This document shows positions 34,521 to 46,006 of a stretch of 64,000 bases of DNA, in pieces; position 1 is the stretch's first letter, and the number at the start of each line of letters is the position of its first letter. This DNA comes from Lophius americanus (Eukaryota > Chordata > Actinopteri > Lophiiformes > Lophiidae): NCBI GenBank assembly GCA_037951165.1, contig JBBDHG010000028.1:186001-250000 (forward strand). Direction: 5' to 3'. The notes under the pieces were generated by a model, which saw only the letters and a list, made by a program, of their open reading frames with translations, searched no databases and was not told the DNA's origin. The translations under genes and the position numbers were made by a program.

Positions 34521-35559
34521 AAAAAAAATTAGGCTGTGCATGTTACACCACCTATTGATGAAGACTGGAAATTATATTGAACCGTGAGCAAGGTTAACTC
34601 CTCTACAGTAGCAGTGAACACACAAACCAGTCAGGAGCTCCCACTTTTTAAAAGCTGAGGGGGATGATGCACTGAAATAAAAAGTCACCAAACACTAGAA
34701 ATGACACCCCCACGTCGTGGAGCATACAATGCATTTGCATGGAATAAGGCAACACTTGAATTTACTGACATGAAGATATGAAGTCAAGGCTGTGTGGAAT
34801 ATCTGCTGCTGTAACCAGGTCAGCTGTCAGCGCCTATGACGCACAGGGGTTTTGGCAGGCAGGGTAGGGATTCTGGTGGTTAGACAGACGGGCAGGCCGG
34901 TAGAGATCACCGGCGGCACCAACGTCCTCAACCGGACGGGAGCCCACATGCTGGAACTCTTATCACCTAACCTCTGTCTTTGGCGAAATATGATAGGTAA
35001 TTTGCAGTGGAAGTTTTACTTGACATATAACAAGCATGGCACATTCACACTGGATTAATATCACAAACGTCCTCTATTATTATTACAAATGACATCAGGT
35101 CCCCAGGTTATAACAGGACATAAGCCTGCGAAAGGGGCAAGATTTCGGTTCCCTTTTCTGTCCAATAGATGAGCGTTTTTTTTCCTCCTTCTTCTGCTTC
35201 TTCTACTTTTGTATCTATTGGTTCCCTGTGGTCACAGATGAGCAGTCATTTTGATTGCGTGACGTTCATCAGAAGGTTTATTATTTTTGGCATAGGTGCA
35301 GTACCAAAGCCAGACCAAACCAGAAGGAAATTTTCATAAATTTCATCCCCCATTCGAACCTAGTACAACAGACTATCAGGTGTGAAAACGACCTAGGACT
35401 ACAAAGTAACGCTAAACAGCATGTCTGCACCTATGGCTGCTAGGACAGTTACAGCCCTGTCAGTCCTTTTGTACTCATGAAGTGTTGAATGAACAAGGAT
35501 GTTTCTCTGAGTTGCTGGCCAGTAGTCCAAAACATTTTGGTGGTTGTTCAATCCCTGGA
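34521..35559. other. Unassigned sequence
   Basis: 34840-34960 is GC-richer (GACGGGCAGGCCGGTAGAGA) with a 68-codon frame that has no domain. No gene is called. Confidence 0.45.
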
Positions 35560-35745
35560 CAACCCCTGCAGTGCATGTCTTAGGGTCCTTGAGCAAGACC
35601 CTGAACGACCATTTGCTCTCCGGGCATTTCACAGACACGCCCATTGTTCCTCACGGGTGGGTCAATGCAAGGAACTAATTTCAAAATGTTGTATTGTGTA
35701 TAGCTATGTAACAAAGTTATAATAAAGAACATAAATTAATATTAT
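35560..35745 (+). mobile_element. Degraded tail of a teleost non-LTR repeat
   Basis: The order GTCCTTGAGCAAGACCCTGA, TTGCTCTCCGGGC, CCATTGTTCCTCACGGGTGG, GTCAATGCAAGGAACTAATT, then AATAAAG and an AT-rich tail matches a common teleost SINE/LINE 3' end. Frames at 35399-35644 and 35489-35722 are by-products. Confidence 0.65.
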
Positions 35746-35782
35746 TTTTACTTTTATTATTACTTTTATTATTATTATTATT
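35746..35782 (+). repeat. (TTA)n-like microsatellite
   Basis: TTATTATTACTTTTATTATT then ATTATTATT. Imperfect TTA units forming the A/T tail after the preceding repeat. Confidence 0.8.
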
Positions 35783-36480
35783 TAAAATTTTTCGTCCATT
35801 GATGAAAATAATGATCCATTTTGTTACATTTTTAATTTTTTAAGAGAAAGAGGAACATTATGAATAGTAGTAACTCCAACAATGTTTTATTTTCACCCGT
35901 TAATTTTACAGTAGATTTATGTACAACCTACTAGACATTAGTCAGGAGAGAATCCATCATATTTTGGTGCGGGTCCAAACAAAAGTACAGATCCATGATT
36001 TTTTTTACACTATTGGACATTACAAAACATTTTCCCCTTTTCACGCACACAAGTTCCACAAAAATTTGTTGCGATGGGTGTGAATCAGGCCAGGTAAACG
36101 GAAACATGTGTTTGTTTGGATCCTTCACATTTGAGTTTCTTTTTCTCTGCCTCTTCAGTACTCTCCTCTCATTTTGTCCTCCCTCCTCGTTCTATAATTC
36201 TTCATTTCTTCTCTCTTGCCCCCACCTGTTATTCCCTGTTTTGAAATTCCTGCACTTTTTCATTTACGTCTGGACTTCCTTTCGGTTTTGTCAGACCCTC
36301 ACGTCTTCTTCTCGGCCCATTATTGCGTCGGGTCCTCAGGTCACCGCTCTATCGTGACTATCAGTTCGGTACGGATATTCTCTTTGTCTCCCCGTGTTTC
36401 TCCCTTCCGGTCTTGCTTAACACCCTCACCTGACCCTTTCTAGACCTCACAGTCCTAATTTGCTTCTTCACTCAATTCCT
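35783..36480. other. Unassigned sequence, pyrimidine-rich in second half
   Basis: 36120-36480 is strongly C/T-rich. The 120-codon frame at 35995-36357 reads a run of F, S, C and L from that composition and has no domain. Confidence 0.5.
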
Positions 36481-36570
36481 GCCTCCATTACCTCCCTCCC
36501 CGAACTCTACACACACCTATGGCACATACACATCTCTCTGTCGATTAGTCAGAGTTGAAGGCCCAGTGTC
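36481..36570 (+). repeat. Dispersed direct repeat, copy 1
   Basis: About 90 bases (CTCCCTCCCCGAACTCTACA, then CACACCTATGGCACATACAC, then GTCGATTAGTCAGAGTTGAA) recur at 40731-40827 in the same orientation with a few substitutions and a small insertion. The repeat class is unknown. Confidence 0.8.
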
Positions 36571-37274
36571 TCTGGCTGATGGACACTTTTGTCTGCTCAG
36601 CAATCTACTGTTGTGCCAGAAGGGGCACACACATATCGGTATCCATGAGTGCACATGCAAGAATGACGAAAAGAGATCTACACACAAGATCTCTCAATCC
36701 AGAGCAATGCTAAAAAGAAGCCTGCCATCGCTATTGCATGGGGTAGCCTACTTTGTTAGCTATCTTTAAATTGTGATTCATATGTTTGTACACACACACA
36801 TTCAGATACATACTCACAGTCACTCAGGATATAGATCTATATACAATGAGGCTTGCACTGAGCTTGGAATGAGGCTCTGAAATCTTGCTGCAAAATATCC
36901 ACATGAAAATTTTTTATCTTTCACTTATAGTTGGACGAAAGCACTGAAAAGCCTGTCAAACATCATGAGAGTCACTAATGCAGTGGACTAAAACATTTTA
37001 GAAACACATGCAAGACGGTTTGTACGAGGCATCTTAGAGAAGGGTCTTCGTTGAGGCGCTGTTGCATTATCTCTTTATATAAAAACAGCTTATGTCTTGA
37101 AAAGGGGCATGAAGTTAAACAGTGTTATATTAAATTTGCAGTATGTAAGATCTAGTGGGTGAAGCTCCAGACTCTCACTTACTGTATATTATAGATCAGC
37201 TCAACCCTAACAAGAATCTACTGTGTAACTCAGGGATCAAAAAGATTTAATCTTAAATGAGGTTCCTTTAGGTA

Positions 37275-37275
<1 letters not shown>
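36571..37275. other. Unassigned sequence
   Basis: No gene is recognised. A short ACACACAC stretch lies near 36790. Confidence 0.5.

Positions 37276-37312
<37 letters not shown>
37276..37312 (+). repeat. (AT)n microsatellite
   Basis: A pure AT run of about 37 bases, self-complementary and able to fold. Confidence 0.95.
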
Positions 37313-37984
37313 TACATACATATACACCTATATACATAGATACACACATATATGTATGCAAACAACTATATATTTTTAAAAACGTAATTGTTGTTATTTA
37401 ATCTGTAAAACTATAGGTCAAATGATGATTACCAATATTAAAATTGTTCTGCATTATGGTAGCGCTATTTTGGCGGCTTCGTTCCTCGTATACTGTGAGA
37501 AACTCACCATCGAAGAAGGCAAGCACGGAAACCCAACTAATGAATCCGTTGAGAGGTTAACTAATTAGGTAGGTGTAGTCCACTAAGGGAATTCAACTCA
37601 GCAGGTGACGTATGGCCACAGTTAAGGAGGGATCACTCCCCCTTGGGAGGAGTCCAAGCGGGGCGAGCATTCAGTCCTCTACCTTGGGAAGTGTCGAGTT
37701 CCAGGCGTGGACAGGGGTGCTGTAAACCTCAAGTCTTAAGCCGCCTTTCCTTGACCTTTTTGGATTGACCTGAAGCCAGCGGTATTTACTCCATTGCCTG
37801 TCAAGTTGAATCCCCTGAATGGAATACTTGTGCAATGCCACTTACCTCTCGGCGGTTACAGACGTCGGGTCATCATGTTTCTCCATGATCCTCCATTTCA
37901 GTAAACACAAAACAGCTACCCAGCATCGTCATCATCTCCTTCGCTGGTTTTTACATAAAAGCGTGATTATGTCATGTGATCATA
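37313..37984. other. Unassigned; contains a GC-richer unrecognised block (37440-37815)
   Basis: The block reads for example GGCGGCTTCGTTCCTCGTAT, GAAGGCAAGCACGGAAACCC, GGGAGGAGTCCAAGCGGGGC. It carries no long frame. It differs in composition from its surroundings and may be an unclassified repeat. Confidence 0.35.
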
Positions 37985-38251
37985 TTTTACTCACTAGAGG
38001 GAGCTTTTTTTTATATGAAAAACACTGTGTTTTGAATGTAACTTCCTAAACTTGGATCGGATTTAGTCCAAATTTATTTAATATGAATCGACTTCAGGAG
38101 ATATATCTATTATTTATTTTACTCTAACAGTTCCTATTTCACTCACTATGGGGACATTTTTGTTCCCCCTAAAAAACATTTTCTTATTTTTTTTATTTTA
38201 TGTCAGAGATAACTTCACATTCAATTTGAGGAGTTCAATCACGAGGATCGT
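37985..38251 (+). mobile_element. Family H repeat, copy F (opposite orientation, partial)
   Basis: Carries the complements of the internal unit (GATCGGATTTAGTCCAAATT, then ATATGAATCGACTTCAGGAG) and of the hairpin-side block (TAACTTCACATTCAATTTGA, then GGAGTTCAATCACGAGGAT). It lacks both extreme ends. Confidence 0.8.
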
Positions 38252-38999
38252 TTAATCACCACCAATCATGACTTCGAGTATTTATTCAGAAATTTTATAA
38301 TAATACTTTTTTTAATGGAAAATGGTACAAATTTTAATCCTCAATTTATGTCACCTTATTTTGATTAATTGATGAAAGATTGAACGTCTCTAGAGCTCTA
38401 TTGCTGCAGCTCACGCTTGTTGTTCGCTCTATTTCCTTCTGCTTTGGTGACTGTGTCTCCTGTGGTGAAGCCATTTGAGACACACACTCCCAATCCTACT
38501 CCCTTCCTTATGTTTTTGAGAAGGAATGTACTGCAGCAGCAGCTACTGATAGACGCTACATATGTGATTTGTGATTTTTGCTGGCTACTATCGTGTGTTC
38601 ATACACCCACCATTTCTCCTGAGAATGTACATCTGCCTTGTAGTTGACTAGTTGAAATAACACACAAGAAACAGGCTTGCTCCAGCAGTTTCGATTGACA
38701 AGTTTCCTCGTCGTCTCTTGCTGAAGCCAGTTGGGAAAAGAGATGATGTGGAATGGTAAAAGTATGCGCGAAACAGAGAAAAGAATTGGTAAATCAAACA
38801 CCCTGGCTGTGGGTGATGAACGTCTGCTGTGGTTGCATGTCTCCTCCAGTCCATCCCTAGAGGTGTGTGGTGGGTGAGAGGAACAGGGGAGGAAGAGGAG
38901 GTTTGTCTGAATCAACATGTTTTTTAAGAGGGATGTGAGAAACTGGGACAGTAGTGGCATTGCTGATGTCCCTGGGCTCGGTCCGCGACAAACACAGGG
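38252..38999. other. Unassigned sequence
   Basis: The long minus-strand frame 38556-39068 begins inside the (CA)n repeat and has no domain. No gene is called. Confidence 0.5.
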
Positions 39000-39037
39000 C
39001 ACACACACACGCGCACACACACACACACACACACAAA
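39000..39037 (+). repeat. (CA)n microsatellite
   Basis: A CA run of about 38 bases with one CGCG interruption. Confidence 0.95.
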
Positions 39038-40730
39038 CAGAAATGGAAGTGTCAACACATTCACACACTCAGAGATTTTCCTGTCCTCGGGGAGCTCCAC
39101 TTTTAAAGGGCTTTCAAATGGTGCTGCGCCACATCCCCATACATTACAGTCAGAATTGATATAAAAAATCTATTTGCATACCTGTAATCACATCGGGAGG
39201 AAACACCAAAGAATATTGTGGTGGCTAGACTTTGTCGTCCTCCTGACATGTGCGCCGTCTTGACTATTATTATTATTATTAACGTCGACACAAGTACACT
39301 TTTCGCATCCTTAGTGGAAATCATGTGAGGCTTTAATTACATGCAAACTGGATAAATACTGAAATCTGAACTTTTAGAGATCTCAGCCAGAATCAGGACG
39401 ATTATGTCCCTGACCACATATGCAAATTAGATTCAGATGAAGCCAATCTTGGCCCACCTGTGGGTCCCTAAGGACTAATCCGAGGGTTACAATTTATTTC
39501 ATTTCTTCAACAGGAAAGACACTCATTCATTACATTGGAAATTATGAAATACATTATTTAAAAAAAAAAAATGTATGTGTTAAATGTAACTTTAAAAGTC
39601 AAGGACAATTTTTGAGGAATGCTTTTAAGAGGGAAACCCTTTACCCTTAATTGGATGTATTCAAGCAAAATAATGCTACTGGAACATAGTTGGAAAAAAT
39701 ACGTGGTCACGTGTTTTGTGTTGATTTTAGTCTAACCTGTCTAGTAACCTCAGTAAAGGTCATTATGATGTGAGTGACTATTATGCTAAAAAGTTCATTA
39801 GCTGGGACAAGCCAAAGTCAAATAAAAAGGAAATTGTCTGGCTCTCCAATCAAGATTCCATCATCATGAACTGATACAATCGAGTTCCCAAGTTTGAGTT
39901 TCCATGTTTGGATTGCTTTGTGTTCACACTTGATGTAGCCTTTATCAAAACTTAAATTGATGTTACTGTTCACAATATTCGCAGACAACAATTATTCTTT
40001 GGAGTAATGTTATTAAATCATGGAAATATTTCTCCACATGATTGGGTTCAGTCGGGGATCAAAGACATTGCGGTAGGGCGAGGTTGTAAAGGAGAAAAGT
40101 TTCTTGAATTAATTCCAGAAATAGTAAAAAAATGGCAAAAATGAAACCAAAAATAACAATGACAGAGTAGGAATCTACAAAAAAGATGGCCCTGAACTAA
40201 AGACGACAAATGGGTTTTTATAAAATGGAATAGTCCAAATATCACAATGTTAAGCTGGGACTTAACATTGAACACCTATTCATCTTACACATATTTACAT
40301 TAAAAACATAACTAGTAAATTAAACATATTTACTAACATAACAATTCATCCCCAAATCAACTTAACACTAAACATGAGATAAATCAAATTCAAGAAATCT
40401 GACAATGGAAGTGCCGTCGCATCATTCCCCATAATGAGTTCCTCCACTTCCTGTGGTTTGGGCTTAGAAGACGATATTTTTCTCTGAGGAGGTCTTTTTT
40501 CCCAGATGGAGCTTGGTAAGAAAAAGAGTATTAGATGCAAGATTAATTACATAAATGACAGTGACAATATGTTAACTGTGATGTGTGCACCCAAATTAGT
40601 AAACAACAATTATTTTTGAATAAAAGTTAAATGTAAACCAAGAATGCGGTATTTCCTAAGAAAATGTAAAATTTGAACCAAAACTATGTGATCACAGCAA
40701 ATTCAAGTAAGAATAAAGCAAAACATTCCT
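39038..40730. other. Unassigned AT-rich sequence
   Basis: About 1.7 kb without a recognisable gene or repeat. Short (ATT)n at about 39266-39281. Confidence 0.5.
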
Positions 40731-40827
40731 GCCCCCATTGCCCCCCTCCCCGCACTCTACACACACCTACGTGCACATACACATCCTTCTGTTGTGTCGA
40801 TTAGTCAGAGTTGAAGGCTCTCTTGGG
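40731..40827 (+). repeat. Dispersed direct repeat, copy 2
   Basis: Matches 36481-36570: CCCCTCCCCGCACTCTACAC, CACCTACGTGCACATACACA, then GTGTCGATTAGTCAGAGTTG. Confidence 0.8.
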
Positions 40828-41983
40828 TTCAACCTAATCCTTTCAGCATGTAGTAATTCTGTATGGCTAACTTAATTAATCTGTCTTAGATAAACTGGAC
40901 CAACAGTTGGACCAACAACATTAAATAAAGTCAGACCTTCTTTTAGGAATTAAGTTGAATCCAACCTAGTATTAGATGTCAACCCAACTCAAATATGTCG
41001 ATATAAACCAGCATAATTACTTGATAAACTCGAAATAACTGTAATCATGTGGAAATACTTTACTTTATTCTTTTTAAGTATTTAGTATTTTTGAGTGTAG
41101 GCTGAATATATATTTTACAGAATGCATCAGAAAGGGGCAGATGATTAGTAGTCATCAGGGGTTATTTTGCAACCAAAAACCAATATTGTGTCGGTTAGGC
41201 CTTACACACTATGTATTCCTACTAAAGATTGATTCTGGGGTGACGGTTCAGCACCGTTTGAGCTTTCTCTAAAGAGTAAAGCATAAACAAATATAGTTAG
41301 TCTTAAAATTGTCAAATGAATGCTTGTATTCAAATACAGTAATAACTGAGCTGGTTTTAGTTTGAATAAATAAATAAATGCTGGCTGGGAATGTAATTTG
41401 GCATTTCTCAAGAATTCATTTTTTATTCTTATTTATAACTGAAAATAGCTTCGCTTACTCAACTGATTATTTATTCTGATACATTTTTAATCACCACTCT
41501 ACACTTCCTGCATATTTTCCAAAGAAAAGCTTTCCTGAAAGATAAAATAATGAACCCAAAAATCTGCCTTTCTAGAGACTATTAAAATATACACAATACA
41601 TGAAGTTAAGATATTCATTAAGTGAGGAAAGGGGATGTTTTTGAAAGCTTCATCTTCATTTGAGGATTTTCTCTATAAATTTTGATGTTATATACAATAC
41701 CCGCCAGAATTGTTAGTAAAAACTAATGAATAAAATAAGATCAAAAAAAAAAAAAAAAGTTGTTATTGTGTATATCCATATCTCCAGTCCTGTTTCATAT
41801 ATTTAAGGTTTGAGTAGGAACTATTAAGTGATGACAATGACCTCCTGTTTTCCAGGGGTATAAGATATGATGTGACACATGCCTTATTCTCTTACATTCT
41901 TCGCTATGGGAAAGACCAGAGAACAACAAAATCTCAACATTTAAAAACATCAGTTTCCCAGTTAGATCAATAATTAAGAAGAA
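40828..41983. other. Unassigned AT-rich sequence
   Basis: No gene is recognised. A 16-base A run at 41743-41758. Confidence 0.5.
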
Positions 41984-42047
41984 CTAGACCTACGCTGTCG
42001 TCCCGACCAGCAAAGATATGTCCCCGAAAAGACCCAAATCCCCTTTG
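41984..42047 (-). mobile_element. Family H repeat, copy G, hairpin-end part (split by insertion)
   Basis: Starts CTAGACCTACGCTGTCGTCC then CGACCAGCAAAG, the terminal CTAG and hairpin of family H, followed by GATATGTCCCCGAAAAG and ACCCAAATCCCCTTTG. The sequence is then interrupted at base 42048 and resumes at 42411. Confidence 0.85.
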
Positions 42048-42405
42048 TGTCACGCTTTGTAATTAGTTGTTTATTTTTCAAATTGTTTACTGTTGCTCCT
42101 CCACTCTGATTGTCCTGTTTGATTGTCAACACCTGCATCTTGTTAATCCCAACCTCCCTGTGTGTTTAATCTGTGCTCTCCTTGCCACCTGTGCAAGATC
42201 ATGTTGTTCCCTTGTGCCAACCTTTCCAGCATGATTCTTCGTGTTCCCTGGGATTTATGGTTCTGACGTCTGCCTGTGTACCAAACGTTGTATTTTTCCC
42301 GCCCCCTTGGTTATTGTTGTCCTGCCTATACCTAGTAAAGAGACTGGTTCACCTGACGTTTTGGAAGTTGTGTTTATGGATCCTAACTGTAGTACCAGCC
42401 TGACA
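42048..42405. mobile_element. Probable solo LTR inserted in family H copy G
   Basis: 358 bases begin TGTCACGCTTTG and end CCAGCCTGACA, giving TG...CA ends with a 5-base inverted TGTCA/TGACA. They are flanked by a direct duplication CTTTG (42043-42047 and 42406-42410). Removing the insert plus one CTTTG rejoins the family H sequence as CCCCTTTGTTGTACAAGC, which matches the uninterrupted copy at 58010. This shows the exact boundaries. A 5-bp duplication with TG...CA ends is typical of LTR retrotransposons (Ty3/gypsy and others). No internal region remains. Confidence 0.75.
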
Positions 42406-42600
42406 CTTTGTTGTACAAGCAATAACCCTGATTGAACCCCTGAAATTAAATGTGAAATTTCTTCCATAGTATTTTTGGTGAAAACCTCCTCAAAGTGAGT
42501 ATAATAACTTTAGGATTAATATAAGGGTATACTATGATACAAACAAGATAGATCACCTTGATGGATTCTTATTATATATCATATCGACCGACTTTTTTAG
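42406..42600 (-). mobile_element. Family H repeat, copy G, remainder
   Basis: Continues TTGTACAAGCAATAACCCTG, ATTGAACCCCTGAAATTAAA, and a decayed internal unit near 42555-42595. The subterminal right end is not clear. Confidence 0.75.
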
Positions 42601-42629
42601 GAATATAATAATGATAGCAGAGGTGTTAA

Positions 42630-43640
42630 AAAATCAGCCTGGGAGAGGACATGTCTGCAAACGCAGCCCTTGTATGGTGAGAAGGATAGTTTGACTGGCA
42701 TAGACTCTCTCAGAATTACAACTACAGAATTGCAGCGGTCAGTTGAATCTTGGGGTCAGAAAAACTCCCTTACCACCATCAGATGGCACCTATATCAACA
42801 CAAGCTGTTTGGCAGGGTAGCAAGAAAGAAGCCTCTGTTGTCATCCACACACAAGCTAAAATACATAATTTTGCCAAATGCCACTGGGACTTTCATTGGA
42901 ACAAGCTCAAAGGTCAAGTAAGACCAAAGTAGAGCCTTTTAGCAACAAATATCTCAGATGGGAACTGCGTAACAAGAAAGACGGCCGTCTAAAAAAGCAC
43001 CTCATACCTACTGTGAAGTCTGGTGGTGGATCTCTGATGCTGTGGGGCTGCTTTTCTTCCAAAGCCCCTGGACATCTTGTTAATAGACACAATTCCATGA
43101 ACTCCATTAAAAAACAGCTTTTAGGTTTAGTGGATTAGGAAACTAAGTGGTTGGACCTTCAAGCAGGACAAGGATCTGAAGCTCACCTCAACTTCAACCC
43201 AAGAATGTTTCATACATCACAAAGTAGAGGTTTTGCCATGGCCATCCCATTCACCTGACCTAAATCTCACAGAACATATGTGGGAAGTACTGCAGAGGAG
43301 AGTTCAGAAGTGTGGACCTCAGCATCTGAAGGAGCTGGAGGGTTTCTACAAGGAGGAATATTCTCATATCTTCCCCATGTCTTCTCAAACCTCATCTAAC
43401 ACCACAGAAGGACACTCAGGCCTGTTATTGTGGCAAAAGGACGCTGCACAAATTGTTAAATACGGAACTATAGTTTAGAAAAACCTTTCTTTTTGTGTTA
43501 AGATTACAATTTATTTTTTTATTTTTTATTTTGTTACTTGAGCTAAAGGTTAGATTCTGTGAATAATTTGAATTAAAGGTCATGGGTATAAACAGTGCCA
43601 ATGATTCTGGAGGGCACTTTATTTAATTCAAGGAAATATA
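42630..43640 (+). pseudogene. Tc1-like transposase pseudogene
   Basis: Three frames give successive parts of a Tc1-family protein. 42670-42921 carries RSVESWGQKNSLTTIRWHLY, LFGRVARKKPLLSS (DNA-binding region and linker). 42878-43138 carries RPKVEPFSNKYLRWELRNKK then IPTVKSGGGSLMLWGCFSSK, the hallmark core block. 43233-43478 carries LPWPSHSPDLNLTEHMWEVL, the box containing the last catalytic acidic residue. The first catalytic Asp is not evident; a QDKD block near 43165-43180 may keep the second. A GTGCCAATGATTCTGGAGGG stretch at about 43596 resembles a Tc1 3' terminal region. At least two frameshifts make it inactive. Confidence 0.92.
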
Positions 43641-44296
43641 TGAAAGGTGATGTAAGAAAAAAAAATAAAGTCTGCGATTGTTTTAATTTTTAGTTACGGG
43701 CACAACAATTGAGCAATGTGGAATAAACAGAAGGGATAGATGGAATTGCCCATTAAATTAGCCAGGTTCATTTGTCCAAGTGCATCTGTGGGAAACTGAC
43801 AAAACAGGGGGAAAAAATAACAAAACAGTGAGCGGTCAAAACACACTGTTTACAAATTAGTTTATATAAACTAATTGATTAATGATTATATTATGTAAGA
43901 TTTGCAAGAAATTCCTCAATTTGTCTTTTACAAGACTTAATTATGATCACCTGAAGTGCCATGATCAAGTTTTGTTTTTCTTATTTTCTACCTCTGCTAG
44001 TGTTGTCTGCATGTGGGTCCAAACACTGGTTCTCCCAAATCTAATCACGATAACATCAATACAGAATTTAAAATCATACACAAATTATATGGCAGACACA
44101 AATGTCTGAATGATTGTGCCAATGATTTTGCAAGTGACGGTTTAAACTGTAAATCATTTTGAGACCATCTAGAATCAAATAATCCGGTTTGATCAGTAGA
44201 AATGCAAGTAGTTATTTTAAGGTTTATACACAATTCTACTTTTCTTATGTGCAAAAACTCTTTTGTTGAATGAATGAGAAATTAACATCTGAAGAA
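43641..44296. other. Unassigned AT-rich sequence
   Basis: No gene is recognised. TGTGCCAATGATTTTGCAAG at about 44116 may be another scrap of a Tc1-type end. Confidence 0.45.
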
Positions 44297-44400
44297 TCAA
44301 TCAATCAATCAATCTTTATTTTTATAGCGCCAATTCACAACAACAGTTGTCTAAAGGTGCTTTCCAGAAAGAGCAGGTCTTGACCAAACTCTTTATATAA
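44297..44400 (-). mobile_element. Teleost non-LTR 3' tail remnant
   Basis: (AATC)n is followed by TTTATTTTTATAGCGCCAAT, TCACAACAACAGTTGTCTAA, AGGTGCTTTCCAGAAAGAGC and AGGTCTTGACCAAACTCTTT. This is a very common teleost repeat end seen in complement orientation. Confidence 0.75.
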
Positions 44401-45915
44401 TTTTGAGAATAACAAATTAGTTGTTCAGAAATTCAAACAAGGTGTTTCGGAGAATAACGTTCTCATTCAAGATTGTTTGTTCATAAATGAACAAAGATTA
44501 TTACACTGCTGTATTGTATTTGTAGGGCATAGATTGTCGTTTCATACTTGTGCACAGTGATTGAATTCATATTCCGTTCATAATAATCTCTATTCATCAA
44601 TTATTAATATAATTTGATCATAATAATAGCATAATATCCATATTCTAATAATATAAATGGTAATGTTGCATATATATTCATTAACGTTTTTATGCCATAT
44701 GACGTTATTGTTGTCTCTATAAGCCTTTAGGATGGCTGTGTGACACGTGAAACATGCATACAAGCTTCCACATACAAGCATGGATAACTAATTTAATGAG
44801 AAGTTGGATGGGTTGTCTGAATCATCCAACGCACATCATGAATAATGTGGATCCATTCTGAGGGGGGAAAAAAATTGCATTGTTCTGTCTCTGTTTCACC
44901 ATGTACACTGTGTAGTCCAACATCCCTTCACACAACCTATCATCAGACCGACACCAGCCAGGCTTGAAATGGAGCCTGTTTTCCTCGCTCTCCTCTGTTC
45001 TTTTTATATGAGTTGCATGGGTCTGCATATATTCAGTGTAAAATGAGCTGAGCGAAAGTGGTTTTGCTCGGGCAGCTCTATCTGAACCAAGGAGAGAAAA
45101 ATGGAAAGTTTTGGATTCCACTTGACTGGCTGTGGGTAGGAAATGCTGTTTGAAGGTGGAAAGGGATTGTATTCAGTCCACATTATATATATGTGCCTGT
45201 GTGTAGCCTATATATACTGAACATATTATCACAGCATACAAAATGTGAGTGCCTGGCATATGTCTCTCCTGTTCTGTCCCTTGAAATGTGTGTCTGTATT
45301 CTCCACGGAGTGAAAGCAGCACTTCAGGTCCACAGTGAGACTGCTGAGTGTGTTTCATGACAAGAAGTTCAAAGGGTAATATACAATTATCTACCTATAT
45401 GCTGGTGAAAAAAGAAACTAGAAGAAAGAGCAGATTTATATATAGTGCAAATGATTAAGAGGGCTGCAATGGTTGAAGTTGAGAAATTTCTTTTCAGATC
45501 TCATTGCAGAGACATTAATTTTTAACAAAGACAGGCAGAATATACAGACAGACACAAGATGCATATGCCTAAGCTTCAAACTCTGGCGCTTGTACATAGA
45601 CCACACATGCATAAGAGAAAAACAGAGACATTGACTGACATCTTATTGTTAGCTGCATTGAAGACACACAAATGTGCATTTTTATCTTTTTGCAAAAACT
45701 TCAACAAAACAGAATTGCATGCACCTAAGGTTGGTCCTTTGTTAGTGGAGAGAACCCAAATTAGATATAAGGATGCTGGCAAATTTCTAATTCTGCATCA
45801 GCGAGACTTTCCTTAATCACCTGTGGATTTAAGGCTTACCCTTTTAGTTTAGTACATTAGCTCGCAACCTTTTCCTTTCAGTTAAAAAAGAAGAAAGTAC
45901 TACATTGTTCCTGAT
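44401..45915. other. Unassigned AT-rich sequence
   Basis: About 1.5 kb without a recognisable gene. Frames at 44822-45121, 45559-45816 and 45576-45782 lack domains. Confidence 0.5.
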
Positions 45916-45974
45916 GCGTGCAGGAAGGATAGATACCTTGGTCAACCTCCTCCTTTCACCCATCTCCTCCAGTG

Positions 45975-46006
45975 AGTTGTGTCATGGGATGGGCCATGAC
46001 ACAACT
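45975..46006. other. Perfect 13-bp inverted repeat (hairpin)
   Basis: AGTTGTGTCATGG (45975-45987), loop GATGGG, CCATGACACAACT (45994-46006). Lies at the 3' side of the LINE remnant on the minus strand. No T run follows, so it is not a bacterial-type terminator. Confidence 0.85.

Noticed and set aside
35995..36443. Open frames rich in F, S, L and C
   Set aside because: They follow from a pyrimidine-rich tract and have no domain.
38556..39068. 170-codon minus-strand open frame
   Set aside because: Its start lies in the (CA)n repeat (CVCVC run), the remainder has no domain, and no gene structure surrounds it.
40880..40935. Possible tenth family H copy (AAACTGGACCAACAGTTG)
   Set aside because: Only about 18 bases resemble the internal unit, and no flanking family H blocks are found.
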